Numbered from the stretch's first letter, positions 23,813 to 35,001 are shown. The stretch: 64,000 nucleotides of DNA from Pseudoflavonifractor capillosus (GCF_016899775.1 NZ_JACJJE010000015.1:1-64000), one strand, 5' to 3'. The notes: a model not told the origin generated them from the sequence alone. A program made the numbers and translations.

Positions 23813-25288
23813 ATGCCAGCCAAAGCCATTATGATCCAGGGCACCATGTCCAACGCGGGGAAGAGCGTCCTCACCGCCGGCCTGTGCCGGATTTTCAAGC
23901 AGGACGGCTACTCCGTGGCCCCCTTCAAGAGCCAGAACATGGCCCTGAACAGCTTCATCACCAAGGAGGGCCTGGAGATGGGCCGGGCCCAGGTGATGCA
24001 GGCGGAGGCCGCCGGGGTGGAGCCCTCGGTGCGCATGAACCCCATTCTCTTGAAGCCCAACAGCGACACGGGCAGCCAGGTGATCGTCAACGGCGAGGTG
24101 CTGGGGGACATGCGGGCGGCGGACTACTTCCGCTATAAGAAGCGGCTCATCCCCCAGATCATGGAGGCCTACCGCTCTCTGGCGGCGGAGCACGACATCA
24201 TCGTTCTGGAGGGGGCGGGCAGCCCGGCGGAGATCAACCTGAAGTCCGACGACATTGTAAACATGGGCATGGCCAAGCTAGCCGGGGCTCCGGTGCTGCT
24301 GGCGGGGGACATCGACCGTGGGGGCGTGTTCGCCTCTCTGTACGGTACGGTGGCCCTGCTGGAGCCGGAGGAGCGTTCCATGGTCAAGGGGACCATCATC
24401 AACAAATTCCGGGGGGACGTGGAGATTTTAAGACCGGGCCTGGCCCAGCTGGAGGCGCTCACAAGCGTTCCGGTGCTGGGGGTGGTCCCCTGGCTGGACC
24501 TGGACCTGGACGACGAGGACAGCCTGTCCTCCCGGTTCTCCGCCCGGCGGGCGGGGGCCCCTCTGGACGCGGCGGTGGTCCGGCTGCCCCGCATCTCCAA
24601 CTTTACCGACTTCAACGCCCTGGAGCGCCACCCGGCGGTGGGACTGCGGTACGTCGCCCGGGCAGAGGAGCTGGGACGGCCCGACTTGGTACTCCTCCCG
24701 GGTACCAAGAGCACGATGGCCGATCTGGCCTGGCTGCGCCAGAGCGGCCTGGAGGCGGCCATTCAGAAGCTGGCCGCCGGGGGTACGCCGGTCATCGGCA
24801 TCTGCGGGGGCTATCAGATGCTGGGGGAGAGCCTGTCCGACCCGGAGGGGGCGGAGGGGGGCGGCCAGATGGCGGGGATGGGCCTGCTGCCCGTCTCCAC
24901 CGTTTTCCGGCGGGACAAGACCCGCACCCAGACTGCCGGGACCTTCCCGAACTGTGGGGGCTTTTTTGCCCCCCTGTCCGGCGCGCCACTGGAGGGGTAC
25001 GAGATTCACATGGGGACCGGCGGCGGGCTGTTTTCTATCCGGGACCGGGTACTGGGCACCTACCTCCACGGGCTGTTTGATTCCCCCGCCCTGCTCCAGA
25101 GGCTGACCGCCCTGCTGCTGAGGGAGAAGGGGCTGCCGGAGGACGCGGCGGGGGAGCCGGAGGACATTTGGACCTATAAGCAGCGGCAGTATGACAAGCT
25201 GGCCGCCGCGCTGCGGGAGAGCCTGGATCTGCCGGCCATCTACCGCATTCTGGACCGGGGACTGGAGAAAGGGGGCGCTGCCCGATGA
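23813..25288 (+). CDS. cobQ: Cobyric acid synthase CobQ
   Basis: 491 residues, full length. The N-terminal dethiobiotin-synthetase-like domain has the P-loop variant [12 protein letters not shown] and [30 protein letters not shown] and [14 protein letters not shown]; the C-terminal class I glutaminase domain has the nucleophile in [11 protein letters not shown] and the histidine in GTYLHGLFD. CobQ amidates four side chains of adenosylcobyrinic acid. No other cobamide gene is in the window. ATG 23813 follows AGAAGGGAA. The stop overlaps the start of the Sel1 gene as ATGA, an unexpected coupling. Confidence 0.95.
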   Translation: MPAKAIMIQGTMSNAGKSVLTAGLCRIFKQDGYSVAPFKSQNMALNSFITKEGLEMGRAQVMQAEAAGVEPSVRMNPILLKPNSDTGSQVIVNGEVLGDMRAADYFRYKKRLIPQIMEAYRSLAAEHDIIVLEGAGSPAEINLKSDDIVNMGMAKLAGAPVLLAGDIDRGGVFASLYGTVALLEPEERSMVKGTIINKFRGDVEILRPGLAQLEALTSVPVLGVVPWLDLDLDDEDSLSSRFSARRAGAPLDAAVVRLPRISNFTDFNALERHPAVGLRYVARAEELGRPDLVLLPGTKSTMADLAWLRQSGLEAAIQKLAAGGTPVIGICGGYQMLGESLSDPEGAEGGGQMAGMGLLPVSTVFRRDKTRTQTAGTFPNCGGFFAPLSGAPLEGYEIHMGTGGGLFSIRDRVLGTYLHGLFDSPALLQRLTALLLREKGLPEDAAGEPEDIWTYKQRQYDKLAAALRESLDLPAIYRILDRGLEKGGAAR

Positions 25289-28200
25289 TTTATCACTGTG
25301 TGAAAGATGACTGCCGCTTCTGGGGGGAGGGGGACGCCGTGCCCCAGCGCTGCCCTCAGTGCGGCGCGCCCCTGGTCCAGGCGAAGGAGGACGAGCTCAC
25401 CGGAGACGCCTGGTCGGCCCTGGGGGTGTTCTGGGTGGAGCAGGACGGCCACGAGGCGCGGGCGCTGGAGTGCTTCCGGAAGTCCGCCCAGATGGGCAGC
25501 GGCTGGGGCACCTGCAACCTGGGGCTGTGCATGGAGCAGGGGATCGGCGTGAAGGCCGATCCTCGCCAGGCCGTTTGGCTCTACCAGCAGGCGGTGGAGA
25601 TGGGCAGCCTGTCCGCCCTGTGCAATCTGGGTGTGTGCTATGAGGACGGTATCGGAACCGCTCCAGACCCCAAGCAGGCGGTGGAGCACTACCGCCGGGC
25701 GGCCGATTACGGCTCCGCCCGTGCCCAGCGGCTGCTCTCCCACTGCTATGAGCAGGGTATTGGGGTGGAGCGAGACCTGGAGCAGGGCTTCCGGTGGGTA
25801 CGGATGGCCGCCCTCCAGGGCGACCCCCTGAGCCAGACGATTTTAGGCAAGCACTATGAGTTTGGGGTAGGAGTGGACCCGGACCCGGAGCTGGCGGTGG
25901 CCTGGTACCGGACGGCCGCCCAGGCGGGGGACCCGGAGGGGCAGTGCTGCCTGGGCTGGCTTATGGAGCAGGGCAAGTGGGTGGAAGCGGACCCGGAGGG
26001 AGCGGTGGAGCTCTACCGAGAGGCCTGCCGGCAGGGGTCCGCCCGGGGGCTTCTGCTGCTGGCCGACTGTCTGATGCGGGGCATCGGGACCCAGCCCGAC
26101 CCGGAGAAGGCCGTCCAGTGCTACCAGGAGGGGGCACGGAACGGAGACGGGAGCGCCATGTGCTGTCTGGGCTTCTGCTATGAGCGGGGGACCGGCGTGG
26201 AGCAGAGCTGGGAACAGGCCGCCCGCTGGTACCGCCAGGGGGCGGAGCACGGCAGCGGCCGGGCCATGGGCAATCTGGCCTGGTGCTATGACAACGGCAA
26301 GGGCGTGGAGCAGGACGTGGAGGAGTCCACCCGCTGGTACAAGCGGGGGGCGGAGGCGGGCGACGCGCGCTCCATGTACTGCTACGCTTTCTGCTGTGAG
26401 TACGGGGACGGCATGGAGCCCGACATGGAGCAGGCCCTCCACTGGTACCGCCGGGCGGCGGAGGAGGACAACCCGGAGGCCATGTACCGCCTGGGCCGCT
26501 GTTATGAGCGGGGCCAGGGGGTGGAACAGGACTGGGAGCAGGCCGCCGCCTGGTACCAAAAGGCAGCGGAGGACGGCAGTCTGGCCGGGATGGGCAGCCT
26601 GGCCTGGTGCTATGAGCACGGCAGAGGGGTGGAGAAAAACCTGGAGGAGTCCACCCGCTGGTTCAGACAGGGGGCGGAGGGGGGCAGCCCCCGGTGCATG
26701 TGCGACTACGGACTGCACCTGCTCCACGGTGTGGGCGCGGAGCGCCGGCCGGAGGAGGGCGTGGAATGGCTCCTTCAGGCGGAGGAACAGGAGTACCCCT
26801 ACGCCATCTTCGCCCTGGGCTGGTGCAGCGAGATGGGCGAGGGCCTGCCCCAGGACTGGGGGAAGGCGGTGGAGCGGTATCAGAGAGCCGCTGACTTGGG
26901 TGAGACCGCCGCCATGAAAAACCTAGGGATCTGCTATGAGAACGGCGCCGGGGTGGCCAAGGACCCGGAGCGGGCGGTGGAGTGGTATGAGAAGGCCGCC
27001 CAGCTGGGGCACGCCTCCGCCATGTGCTGCCTGGGCTTCTGCTACAAAGACGGCGTGGGCGTCCCCAAGGACGAGGAAAAGGCGGCGGAGCTGTTCCAAC
27101 AGGCCGCCGAGCAGGAGGACCCGGACGCCATGTGCACCCTGGGCTGGTGCTATGAGACGGGCTGCGGCGTGCCTCAGGACTGGGGACAGGCGGCGGAGTG
27201 GTATCGCAAGGCCGCCGGTGCGGGCAGCGGCCAGGCCATGGGTAACCTGGCCTGGTGCTATGAGCACGGGAAAGGGGTGGAGCTTGATCTGGACGAGGCC
27301 CGCCGGTGGTACCGGCGGGGGGCTGAGGCCGGGGACCAGCGCTCCGCCAGCCAGCTGGAACGCTGGCAATACCAGATCGGAACCCAGTTAGAGCCGGAGC
27401 GCGCCGCGGACCGTTGCCGCCAGGAGGCGGAGGGGGGAGACCCCGCCGCTATGCACCGGCTGGCCCTGCGCTATGAGACCGGGGACGGCGTGCCCCAGGA
27501 CTGGTCCCAGGCAGTCCACTGGCACCGCCTGGCCGCCGGGCGGGGATATGCCGCCGCCATGAGCAGCCTGGCCTGGTGCCTGGAGCAGGGAAAAGGCGCG
27601 GACAGAAGCCCGGAGCAGGCCGCCCGCTGGTATCAGAAGGGGGCCGAGGCCGGAGACCGACGGGCCATGGTCCGCTGGGCCCGGTGCTGCCAGGAGGGGA
27701 GTGGAACGGTCCAAAACCTGGAGGAGGCCGTCCGCTGGTACCGCTCCGCCGCCGAGGCGGGGGACGGAACCGCCATGTACTGCCTGGGCCGGTGCTATGA
27801 GACCGGCTCCGGCGTGAAAGCGGACGCAAAAGAGGCCCAGCACTGGTACTACAAGGGAATGAAAGCCGGGGACCGGCAGGCCATGCAGGCCTTTCTGAGG
27901 GACGGCCCGGAGGAAACGGCCGGGCTGGATGCCGGAGAGCTGGAAAACCTCCGGGAGGCGGCCCGGAGCGGAGACGTGGACGCCATGTACCGCATGGGCC
28001 TGCACTGTGAGGAAGGGACGGGGACACGCCCGGACCCGGAGCAGGCCCTGCATTGGTACCGGCAGGCGGCCGCCGGCGGGCACATCCCGGCCCTGTATCG
28101 TATGGGGCGGTGTTACGCCCAGGGAATCGGCGTGGCCAGAGACATGAGCCAGGCGGCGGAGATCTATCAGGCGGCCGCCCAGCGGGGGGACCCGGACGCC

Positions 28201-28338
28201 ATGGTCAGCCTGGCCTGGTGCTATGAGCACGGAGAGGGGGTCCCCCAGGACAAGGCGGAGGCCGCCAAGTGGTACCAGCGGGGGGCCCAGGCCAAGGAGG
28301 CCAAAGAAAACGGGCGGAGCGGCCCCGCGCCCCGTTGA
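25285..28338 (+). CDS. Giant Sel1-repeat protein with N-terminal zinc ribbon
   Basis: 1017 residues. Residues 1-30 carry HCVKDDC and RCPQCGAPL, a CX4C..CX2C zinc-ribbon pattern. From about residue 45 to the end there are about 27 tandem 36-residue Sel1-like (TPR-related) repeats with the core LGxCYExGxGVxxDxxxAxxWYxxAAExGD; repeats near 680-715 and 860-890 are degenerate. A cysteine just before the helix-A tyrosine recurs in most repeats, which is unusual for Sel1. There is no signal peptide or TM segment, so a cytoplasmic scaffold is likely. The start overlaps the cobQ stop (ATGA). Such repeats bind proteins; the partner is unknown. Confidence 0.92.
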   Translation: MIYHCVKDDCRFWGEGDAVPQRCPQCGAPLVQAKEDELTGDAWSALGVFWVEQDGHEARALECFRKSAQMGSGWGTCNLGLCMEQGIGVKADPRQAVWLYQQAVEMGSLSALCNLGVCYEDGIGTAPDPKQAVEHYRRAADYGSARAQRLLSHCYEQGIGVERDLEQGFRWVRMAALQGDPLSQTILGKHYEFGVGVDPDPELAVAWYRTAAQAGDPEGQCCLGWLMEQGKWVEADPEGAVELYREACRQGSARGLLLLADCLMRGIGTQPDPEKAVQCYQEGARNGDGSAMCCLGFCYERGTGVEQSWEQAARWYRQGAEHGSGRAMGNLAWCYDNGKGVEQDVEESTRWYKRGAEAGDARSMYCYAFCCEYGDGMEPDMEQALHWYRRAAEEDNPEAMYRLGRCYERGQGVEQDWEQAAAWYQKAAEDGSLAGMGSLAWCYEHGRGVEKNLEESTRWFRQGAEGGSPRCMCDYGLHLLHGVGAERRPEEGVEWLLQAEEQEYPYAIFALGWCSEMGEGLPQDWGKAVERYQRAADLGETAAMKNLGICYENGAGVAKDPERAVEWYEKAAQLGHASAMCCLGFCYKDGVGVPKDEEKAAELFQQAAEQEDPDAMCTLGWCYETGCGVPQDWGQAAEWYRKAAGAGSGQAMGNLAWCYEHGKGVELDLDEARRWYRRGAEAGDQRSASQLERWQYQIGTQLEPERAADRCRQEAEGGDPAAMHRLALRYETGDGVPQDWSQAVHWHRLAAGRGYAAAMSSLAWCLEQGKGADRSPEQAARWYQKGAEAGDRRAMVRWARCCQEGSGTVQNLEEAVRWYRSAAEAGDGTAMYCLGRCYETGSGVKADAKEAQHWYYKGMKAGDRQAMQAFLRDGPEETAGLDAGELENLREAARSGDVDAMYRMGLHCEEGTGTRPDPEQALHWYRQAAAGGHIPALYRMGRCYAQGIGVARDMSQAAEIYQAAAQRGDPDAMVSLAWCYEHGEGVPQDKAEAAKWYQRGAQAKEAKENGRSGPAPR

Positions 28339-28363
28339 CAGAACGGCCCCGGTCCGGTACAAT
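28335..28363 (+). promoter_or_regulatory. Promoter of the TfoX-C gene (possibly also tgt)
   Basis: Consensus TTGACA (28335-28340), which overlaps the Sel1 stop codon, 17-base spacer and TACAAT (28358-28363). Confidence 0.8.
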
Positions 28364-28396
28364 ATGCTCCGCGAAACACACAAGGAGGCGGCAGAG

Positions 28397-28648
28397 ATGG
28401 AGCTGACAGACCTGCCCAACATCGGTCCGGTGCTGGCTGGAAATCTCAAAAAGATCGGGGTGGACACTCCGGAACAGCTGCGGGAGCTGGGGGCCGAGAG
28501 GGCTTTTCTGAAAATCCGCGGTCAGGTGGACCCGGGGGCCTGCCTCCACCAGCTGGAGGCCCTGGCCGGGGCGGAGGCGGGCGTGCGGAAAAGCCTGCTC
28601 CCGCCGGAGCGCAAGGCCCAGCTGAAGAGCTGGTATCAAACACTTTGA
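28397..28648 (+). CDS. Stand-alone TfoX C-terminal domain protein (helix-hairpin-helix)
   Basis: 83 residues. LTDLPNIGPVLAGNLKKIGV followed by DTPEQLRELGAERAFLKIR is the TfoX_C helix-hairpin-helix pattern; the N-terminal TfoX domain is absent, which is common in Firmicutes. In gamma-proteobacteria TfoX/Sxy activates competence genes, but the isolated domain has no demonstrated role. ATG 28397 has AAGGAGG nine bases upstream; a longer frame starting earlier is out of register with the Sel1 gene and lacks a ribosome site. tgt follows 10 bases later. Confidence 0.8.
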   Translation: MELTDLPNIGPVLAGNLKKIGVDTPEQLRELGAERAFLKIRGQVDPGACLHQLEALAGAEAGVRKSLLPPERKAQLKSWYQTL

Positions 28649-28658
28649 GGAGAATGTT

Positions 28659-29801
28659 ATGTTTCAAGTGGTAAAAACGGAGGGCCGGGCCCGCCGGGGG
28701 GTATTTAGCTGCCCCCACGGCACGGTTCAGACCCCCGTCTTTATGAACGTGGGCACTCAGGGGGCCATCAAGGGGGCGGTGTCCGCTCTGGATTTGAAGG
28801 AGATCGGCTGCCAGGTGGAGCTGTCCAACACCTACCATCTGCACCTGCGCCCCGGGGACGGGGTGGTCAAGGAGATGGGGGGCCTGCACAAGTTTATGGG
28901 CTGGGACGGCCCCATGCTCACCGACAGCGGCGGGTTCCAGGTGTTCTCCCTGTCCGGCCTGCGGAAAATCACTGAGGAGGGGGTCACTTTCGCCTCCCAC
29001 ATCGACGGCCGACGCATCTTTATGGGGCCGGAGGAGTCCATGCGCATCCAGTCCAACCTGGGCAGCGACATCGCCATGGCCTTTGACGAGTGCATTGAGA
29101 ACCCGGCCCCCCGGGAGTACGTCCAGCAGTCGGTGGAGCGCACCTACCGCTGGCTGGAGCGGTGCGTGGCCGAGCACCAGAGGCTCAACCAACAGCCAGA
29201 CTGCGTGAACCCGGGCCAGATGCTCTTCGGCATCAACCAGGGGGGCACCTACCCGGACATCCGGCAGTGGCACATGGATCAGATCGCCCAGCTGCCCTGT
29301 GACGGCTTTGCCATCGGGGGTCTGGCAGTGGGGGAGTCCACCCAGACCATGTACGACATCATCGACGCGGTGGAGCCCCACATGCCCGGGGACAAGCCCC
29401 GGTACCTGATGGGGGTGGGCACCCCCTCCAACATCATCGAGGCGGTGGCCCGGGGGGTGGACTTCTTCGACTGCGTCATGCCTGCCCGGAACGCCCGCCA
29501 CGGCAAGCTGTATACCTGGCGGGGGACCATCAACATCAAAAACGAGAAGTACAAGCTGGACCCCCTGCCCATCGACCCGGAGTGCCAGTGCCCCGCCTGC
29601 CGGTCCTTCTCCCGGGCCTACCTGCGCCACCTGGTGACGGCGGGGGAGATGCTGGCCATGCGCCTGGCGGTGCTGCACAACCTGCACTTCTATAACGAGC
29701 TGATGGCCCGCATCCGCAGGGCCCTGGACGAGGGGACCTTTGAGGAGTTCCGGAAAAAATATTCCGGCATGCTGGACCGAAAAATCGAGGACAACCAATA
29801 A
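28659..29801 (+). CDS. tgt: Queuine tRNA-ribosyltransferase (TGT)
   Basis: 380 residues, standard length. LTDSGGFQVFSL contains the proton-acceptor aspartate, FDECIENPAP and CDGFAIGGLAVGES follow, MPARNARHGKLYTW carries the base-exchange loop, and CQCPACRSFSRAYLRHL provides the zinc CxCxxC..H ligands. It replaces guanine 34 with preQ1 in tRNAs with GUN anticodons. Starts ten bases after the TfoX-C stop with GAGGAGA upstream; yajC follows from its own promoter, the usual tgt-yajC order. Confidence 0.98.
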   Translation: MFQVVKTEGRARRGVFSCPHGTVQTPVFMNVGTQGAIKGAVSALDLKEIGCQVELSNTYHLHLRPGDGVVKEMGGLHKFMGWDGPMLTDSGGFQVFSLSGLRKITEEGVTFASHIDGRRIFMGPEESMRIQSNLGSDIAMAFDECIENPAPREYVQQSVERTYRWLERCVAEHQRLNQQPDCVNPGQMLFGINQGGTYPDIRQWHMDQIAQLPCDGFAIGGLAVGESTQTMYDIIDAVEPHMPGDKPRYLMGVGTPSNIIEAVARGVDFFDCVMPARNARHGKLYTWRGTINIKNEKYKLDPLPIDPECQCPACRSFSRAYLRHLVTAGEMLAMRLAVLHNLHFYNELMARIRRALDEGTFEEFRKKYSGMLDRKIEDNQ

Positions 29802-29816
29802 AATTTCCAGAAGGGC

Positions 29817-29845
29817 TTGCCAACAGCCTGGAAAACAGGTATAAT
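29817..29845 (+). promoter_or_regulatory. yajC promoter
   Basis: TTGCCA (29817-29822), 17-base spacer and consensus TATAAT (29840-29845), 48 bases before the start codon. Confidence 0.8.
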
Positions 29846-29893
29846 TACAAAAGCGCGTTTTTGCGGAATTTTTGACTTCTTGGAGGGACGAAC

Positions 29894-30169
29894 ATGGAAG
29901 TTTGGATTATGATCATTGCGATGTTCGCATTGATGTATTTCCTGATGATCCGCCCGGAGAACAAGCGGAAGAAAGAGGCCCAGAACATGCGGGACTCTCT
30001 GGCTGTGGGGGACGAGATCACCACCATTGGCGGCATCACCGGCACCATCTGCGCGGTGAAGGAGAACACCATCGTCATCGAGAGCGGCGCCGACCGGGTG
30101 CGCGTGGAGCTGACCAAGTGGGCGGTCTCCACCAAGAACGCCCAGGGTGCTGAGCCCGCCACCAAATAA
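29894..30169 (+). CDS. yajC: Preprotein translocase subunit YajC
   Basis: 91 residues: one N-terminal membrane helix (MIIAMFALMYFLMIRPENKR, residues 6-25) ending in the diagnostic IRPxxKR, then a cytoplasmic domain with GDEITTIGGITGTICAVKEN. YajC associates with SecDF in the Sec translocon. The secDF genes that often follow are not here; instead the gene ends at a terminator and meets convergent rpoD. Good GGAGGG ribosome site. Confidence 0.96.
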   Translation: MEVWIMIIAMFALMYFLMIRPENKRKKEAQNMRDSLAVGDEITTIGGITGTICAVKENTIVIESGADRVRVELTKWAVSTKNAQGAEPATK

Positions 30170-30186
30170 AAAGGGCAAACCTAAAA

Positions 30187-30226
30187 AGAGCCGGAACAGA
30201 AGCCTCTGTTCTGGCTCTTTCTTTGT
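30187..30226 (+). terminator. yajC terminator
   Basis: AGAGCCGGAACAGA and TCTGTTCTGGCTCT form a 14-bp stem with one G-T pair, followed by TTCTTTG. Confidence 0.8.
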
Positions 30227-30231
30227 ACAAG

Positions 30232-30267
30232 AAAATGGATGGCCGCCGTAGGCGGCCATCCATTTTT
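30232..30267. terminator. Bidirectional terminator, mainly for rpoD
   Basis: AAATGGATGGCCGCC-GTA-GGCGGCCATCCATTT with T runs in both directions, just beyond the rpoD stop. Confidence 0.9.
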
Positions 30268-30271
30268 GTGG

Positions 30272-31614
<1,343 letters not shown>

Positions 31615-31618
<4 letters not shown>

Positions 31619-33381
31619 GGTGTCTCCTCCATATATGCTTTCTTCTGAAAATTCTTTTGCTGTGCGGCCAGCAGCAGGTCGTCCCCGCTGACGCCGCTTC
31701 GTTTCAGCGCCTCTCCCCGGATGACCGCTATGTAATCCGCCAGGGAGCGGCGGCTGTTGGCCAGGGATTCGGGCTGCCCGGCCACATAGGCCAGGTGGTC
31801 CATCTCCTCGCCGGTGAGCTCCCCCGCCAATAGGGGAAGCTGGGTGGAGAGTCCGTCCCGGGCCCTCCGAAACAGCAGGGCATAGGCCTTGCCCAGCAGG
31901 GGGGAGGAGAAGTCCTCCTCCCGCAGCTGCTCCATGTCTCCCGCCAGAGAGGGGTCCAGCAGCAGCAGCCGGATCACGCCCTCCTCCGCCCGGGCGGAGC
32001 GGATGTTCTCGTACCGCAGCCCCCGCTGTTTGGGCTGGAGCTGGACGGCGGGGGTCAGGTCCCGGCGCTCCTGCTGCTTCTGCTGTTTGCGCACCCGGCG
32101 GGAGAAGGCCTTTTTGACCTCCTGGGCCATCACCTCCGGGGACACCCCCGCCGCCTGGGCGGCGTGTCCTCCGTAGATCTCCCGCTCCACCGGGCTGGAC
32201 AGGGTGGACAGCAGCTGGGCCGCGTCCTGGAGGAAGGCCACCCGCTGGGCGTCGTCCTCCAGATTGTACTGGGCTCTCAGCTGGTCCAGGCGGTAGTCCA
32301 CCTGGTTCTCGCTCTGGTCCAGCAGCCGGGCAAAGGCGTCCCGGCCGTAGGCCTTGATGAACTCGTCCGGGTCCTTGGCCCCGGTGACCCGCAGCACCCG
32401 TACTTTCAGCCCCGCCTTCTCCAGCAGGGGGATGGCCCGCTGGGCGGCAGCGATACCCGCGCCGTCTCCGTCGTAGGAGATGATGGCCTCGGGGAAGTAC
32501 CGGGAGAGCAGCTGGGCGTGCTCCGAGGTGAGGGAGGTGCCCAGGGAGGCCACCGCGCTGTCAAACCCCGCCTGGTGCAGGGAGATGGTGTCCATATACC
32601 CCTCGGTGAGGATGACCCGCCCCGCCTTGGACTTTTTGGCGATGTTCAGGGCAAACACGTTGCGGCTCTTGTTGTACACCGGGGTGTCCGGGGAGTTCAG
32701 GTACTTGGGGGTGGAGTCGTCCATCACCCGGCCGCCGAAGCCGATGACCTCCCCCCGGATGTCAATGATGGGGAACATGACCCGGTTGCGGAACCGGTCG
32801 TAGATGCGGCCGTCCTTGTTGTTTACCGCCAGCCCCGCGTCCAGCAGGTCCCGCTTGTCGTACCCCTCCTGGGCCAGCGCCTCGATGAGGGCGTCCCACC
32901 GGTTGGGGGCAAACCCCAGGCCGAAGCGGGTGAGGGTCCGCTGGGACAGCCCCCGCTTTCGCAGGTAGGCCAGCCCCTGGGCCCCCTCCGGCTCATAGAG
33001 CCATTTGTGGAAGGTACGGGCGGCCTGCTTGTTGATGGCCAACAGCTTCTCCCGGCGGGCCCTGGCCCCGGCGGAGGGGCCGCCGGTGTCGGCGGGCATC
33101 TCCAGCCCCGCCCGCTTGGCCAGCACCTCCACCGCGTCCCGGAAGGGGAGGTTCTCCATCTCCATGACAAAGTTGATAGCCCCGCCCCCCTTGCCGCAGC
33201 CGAAGCACTTGAAAATCTGCTTGTCCGCCGACACGGAGAAGGAGGGGGTCTTTTCGCTGTGAAAGGGGCACAGGCCCCAGTAGTTGCGGCCCTTTTTCGT
33301 CAGCCGCACCGACTCGGACACCAGGTCCACAATGTCTGTCCGGGCGATGAGCTCGTCCAAGAATCGTTCTGGAATGGGCAA
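31615..33381 (-). CDS. dnaG: DNA primase DnaG
   Basis: 588 residues. Zinc-binding [13 protein letters not shown] and [14 protein letters not shown] (res 38-75), then the TOPRIM core with [15 protein letters not shown] (glutamate) and ISYDGDGAG (DxD), and a helical DnaB-interacting C-terminus. Starts with TTG 33381, eight bases after GGAAAGGAGG; the family start ([15 protein letters not shown]) supports this. The macromolecular-synthesis gene pair dnaG-rpoD is intact, but the usual upstream neighbour dgt is 1.6 kb away beyond a repeat block. Confidence 0.97.
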
Positions 33382-34387
33382 AAGACTTCCTCCTTTCCGG
33401 TTTATTTTGTTGGGGGTTCGCCGCCCTCATTTGGTTTTTCACCTGTAGGGCCCGATGCCCTCATCGGGCCGCTGGCTGGTTTTTGTGCCGGGGGATTTCG
33501 CCGCTTCATCCCATCTTAGCCTTCCCCCTGGGGGGAAGGTGGCACGGCGAAGCCGTGACGGATGAGGGGGCAGGGTTTCGCCCTGCGGGGCGAGTGACTT
33601 TCCCAGCGATGGGAAAGTCACCAAAGGATCGCCGGGGACGGCTCAGATGAGCGCTGACGCGCTCATATTCGCCTACCCTACCCCCTCTGTCGCTTCGCGA
33701 CATCTCCCCCTGACAGGGGGAGTCGGCCCCGGACCCCTTTTTACGGGGGACGCACTACTGTTTCACGTTGCTGGATTTCCGGCGCGCAAAATCTGAGTGA
33801 CTTTTATCGTTTCATTCCGGGCCACTGGGCCCTGGGTTTGCAAAAATTGCCGCTGTTGCGGTTTATGAACTGCGCCTGGCTTTGCCGAGCCAACGCTTCT
33901 GGCCCGTTTTCCACTGTAGGGGCGGCTATCAGCCGCCCGCAAAGCCTTCCCCCTAGAAGGGGGAAGGTGGCTGGCCGTTAGGCCAGACGGATGAGGGTGA
34001 CCTCTTAAGATGCGGTACGTTCCCGGCGGGAGCCCCAAGGAGCTCCCCTACCCAAACTCGGAAGGTGTCCTTGAAACCCGTAGGGGAGGGGCTGAAGGTG
34101 AATCGGCCGAAGGCCGAGAGAAGCCACCCTGGGGTGTGCCCCTCCCGCGGGCCGGTCTGGGACCGGCCCCTACGAAAGGATAGGTACGTTTCTACATCCG
34201 CCGTAGGGGCGGGTGTCCTCACCCGCCCGCTCTGGAGGTGGCCCCTTTTGTAGGGCGCGGCCTCCTGGACGCGCCGTTCCACTTGCCCGCAAAATACCGT
34301 AGGGGCGACCCTTGCGGTCGCCCGCTGTGGGGAAGCCGTTCCATCCGTAAGGGCGGCACACCTGGGCCGCCCGCCCGCAACAGGATT
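33382..34387. repeat. Intergenic repeat block 1 (dnaG side)
   Basis: 1.0 kb without a credible gene. It contains composite element copy A (33491-33914), palindromic GTAGGGGC-type cassettes at about 33445-33470, 33916-33940, 34147-34173, 34203-34230, 34250-34276, 34299-34325 and 34347-34374, and CCTTCCCCC-type miniature elements at 33520-33570 and 33944-33999. Short frames inside are low-complexity shadows. The cassettes have different inner palindromes (GGTGTCCTCACC, GACCCTTGCGGTC, GGTCTGGGACC) but the same GTAGGG edge. Confidence 0.85.
33491..33914 (+). repeat. Composite structured element, copy A
   Basis: Begins GGGGATTTCGCCGC and ends CAACGCTTCTGGCCCGTTTT, directly followed by a GTAGGGGC cassette. 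Hairpins: GTGACTTTCCC-AGCGAT-GGGAAAGTCAC (33594-33621), ATGAGCGC-TGAC-GCGCTCAT (33647-33666), CCCC..GGGG near 33733-33748 and GGGCC-ACTG-GGCCC (33819-33832). Two foreign miniature elements are nested inside (33520-33570 and about 33678-33726). Confidence 0.8.
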
Positions 34388-34594
34388 CTATTCCCGCTCC
34401 TCTGACCGTCCAACCAGATAGTCAATGGTGACACCGTAAAAATCAGCCAGAGCCGTCAGCATTTTAATATTGGGTTCGTTGTCCTCGCTCTCATAAAACT
34501 GATAGCCTCGGATACTGATTCCAAGATATTCTGCCAACTCTTTCTGACTGACCTTGCGCTCTTTCCGCAGGGCTTTCAAACGTTCTCCAAACAA
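34388..34594 (-). CDS. XRE-family helix-turn-helix regulator (small)
   Basis: 68 residues, a single lambda-repressor-type domain: ERLKALRKERKVSQKELAEY and LGISIRGYQFYESEDNEPN, ending in ALADFYGVTIDYLVGRSE. TTG 34594 is taken as start because AGAGG lies ten bases upstream; the GTG at 34606 overlaps that ribosome site, but cannot be excluded. It is divergent from the 87-residue gene at 34674, and the region between has a 23-bp perfect palindrome and a second half-site, so it probably controls both genes. Confidence 0.8.
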   Translation of the reverse strand: MFGERLKALRKERKVSQKELAEYLGISIRGYQFYESEDNEPNIKMLTALADFYGVTIDYLVGRSEERE

Positions 34595-34609
34595 AATGCG
34601 GAACACCTC

Positions 34610-34638
34610 TTGACATGTATAGTTTATTCGTGTTATAA
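34610..34638 (+). promoter_or_regulatory. Promoter of the 87-residue gene
   Basis: TTGACA (34610-34615), 17-base spacer and TTATAA (34633-34638). The ACATGTATA half-site lies in the spacer and the full palindrome starts at the -10, so a bound repressor would block it. Confidence 0.65.
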
Positions 34639-34659
34639 CATGTATAAATTATACATGTT
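34637..34659. promoter_or_regulatory. 23-bp operator palindrome of the XRE module
   Basis: AACATGTATAA-A-TTATACATGTT, 11-bp arms around one base, with a further ACATGTATA half-site at 34613-34621. Located between the divergent XRE and 87-residue genes. Confidence 0.75.
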
Positions 34660-34673
34660 AAGGGAGCGATACT

Positions 34674-34937
34674 ATGACTGACTTAATGAGAACTCTCTAC
34701 GACTACGTCCTGACCCAGTCGGAGTCCTACTTGGCGGTCTATCCGGAGTACCGCGATTTCTGCCGCCGGGCGGCGGAGAAGGAGCGGTCCCTGCGGGCAA
34801 ACTTGTCCCAGGAAGAGGAGCAGCTTTTAGAGGACATGCTGGGGGAACTGTGGCTCCGGCATCAGGCGGAGCAGGAGGCCGCATTCCGTGCCGCCCTGGC
34901 GCTGTGCCGGGAGCTGAATCAATCCGTCTTGGCGTAA
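34674..34937 (+). CDS. Small helical protein divergent from the XRE regulator
   Basis: 87 residues, predicted all-helical and acidic: TDLMRTLYDYVLTQSESYLA, VYPEYRDFCRRAAEKERSL, LSQEEEQLLEDMLGELWLR. The pattern of a tyrosine-rich head and an LxxLSxEExxLLEDML middle recalls the small DUF6809-like proteins of gut clostridia, but I am not sure. No signal peptide or TM segment. AGGGAGCG ribosome site; transcription probably controlled by the neighbouring XRE protein. Together the two genes look like a small regulator-plus-cargo module between dgt and dnaG. Confidence 0.6.
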   Translation: MTDLMRTLYDYVLTQSESYLAVYPEYRDFCRRAAEKERSLRANLSQEEEQLLEDMLGELWLRHQAEQEAAFRAALALCRELNQSVLA

Positions 34938-35001
34938 GAACTGCCCATGTGGGCTTATTGTACGCCAAAATCCCCATATTTTATCCCAAAACTATGTAAA
35001 G

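Noticed and set aside
28223-28648. 141-codon reading of the TfoX-C gene
   Set aside because: The extra N-terminal part overlaps the Sel1 gene in another register and lacks a ribosome site; ATG 28397 has AAGGAGG.
28446-29798. 450-codon minus-strand frame
   Set aside because: Antisense to tgt, whose catalytic and zinc motifs are complete.
33445-34374. Possible CRISPR array
   Set aside because: The repeats are palindromic cassettes of different core types with irregular spacing and no cas genes; they are not identical direct repeats with unique spacers.
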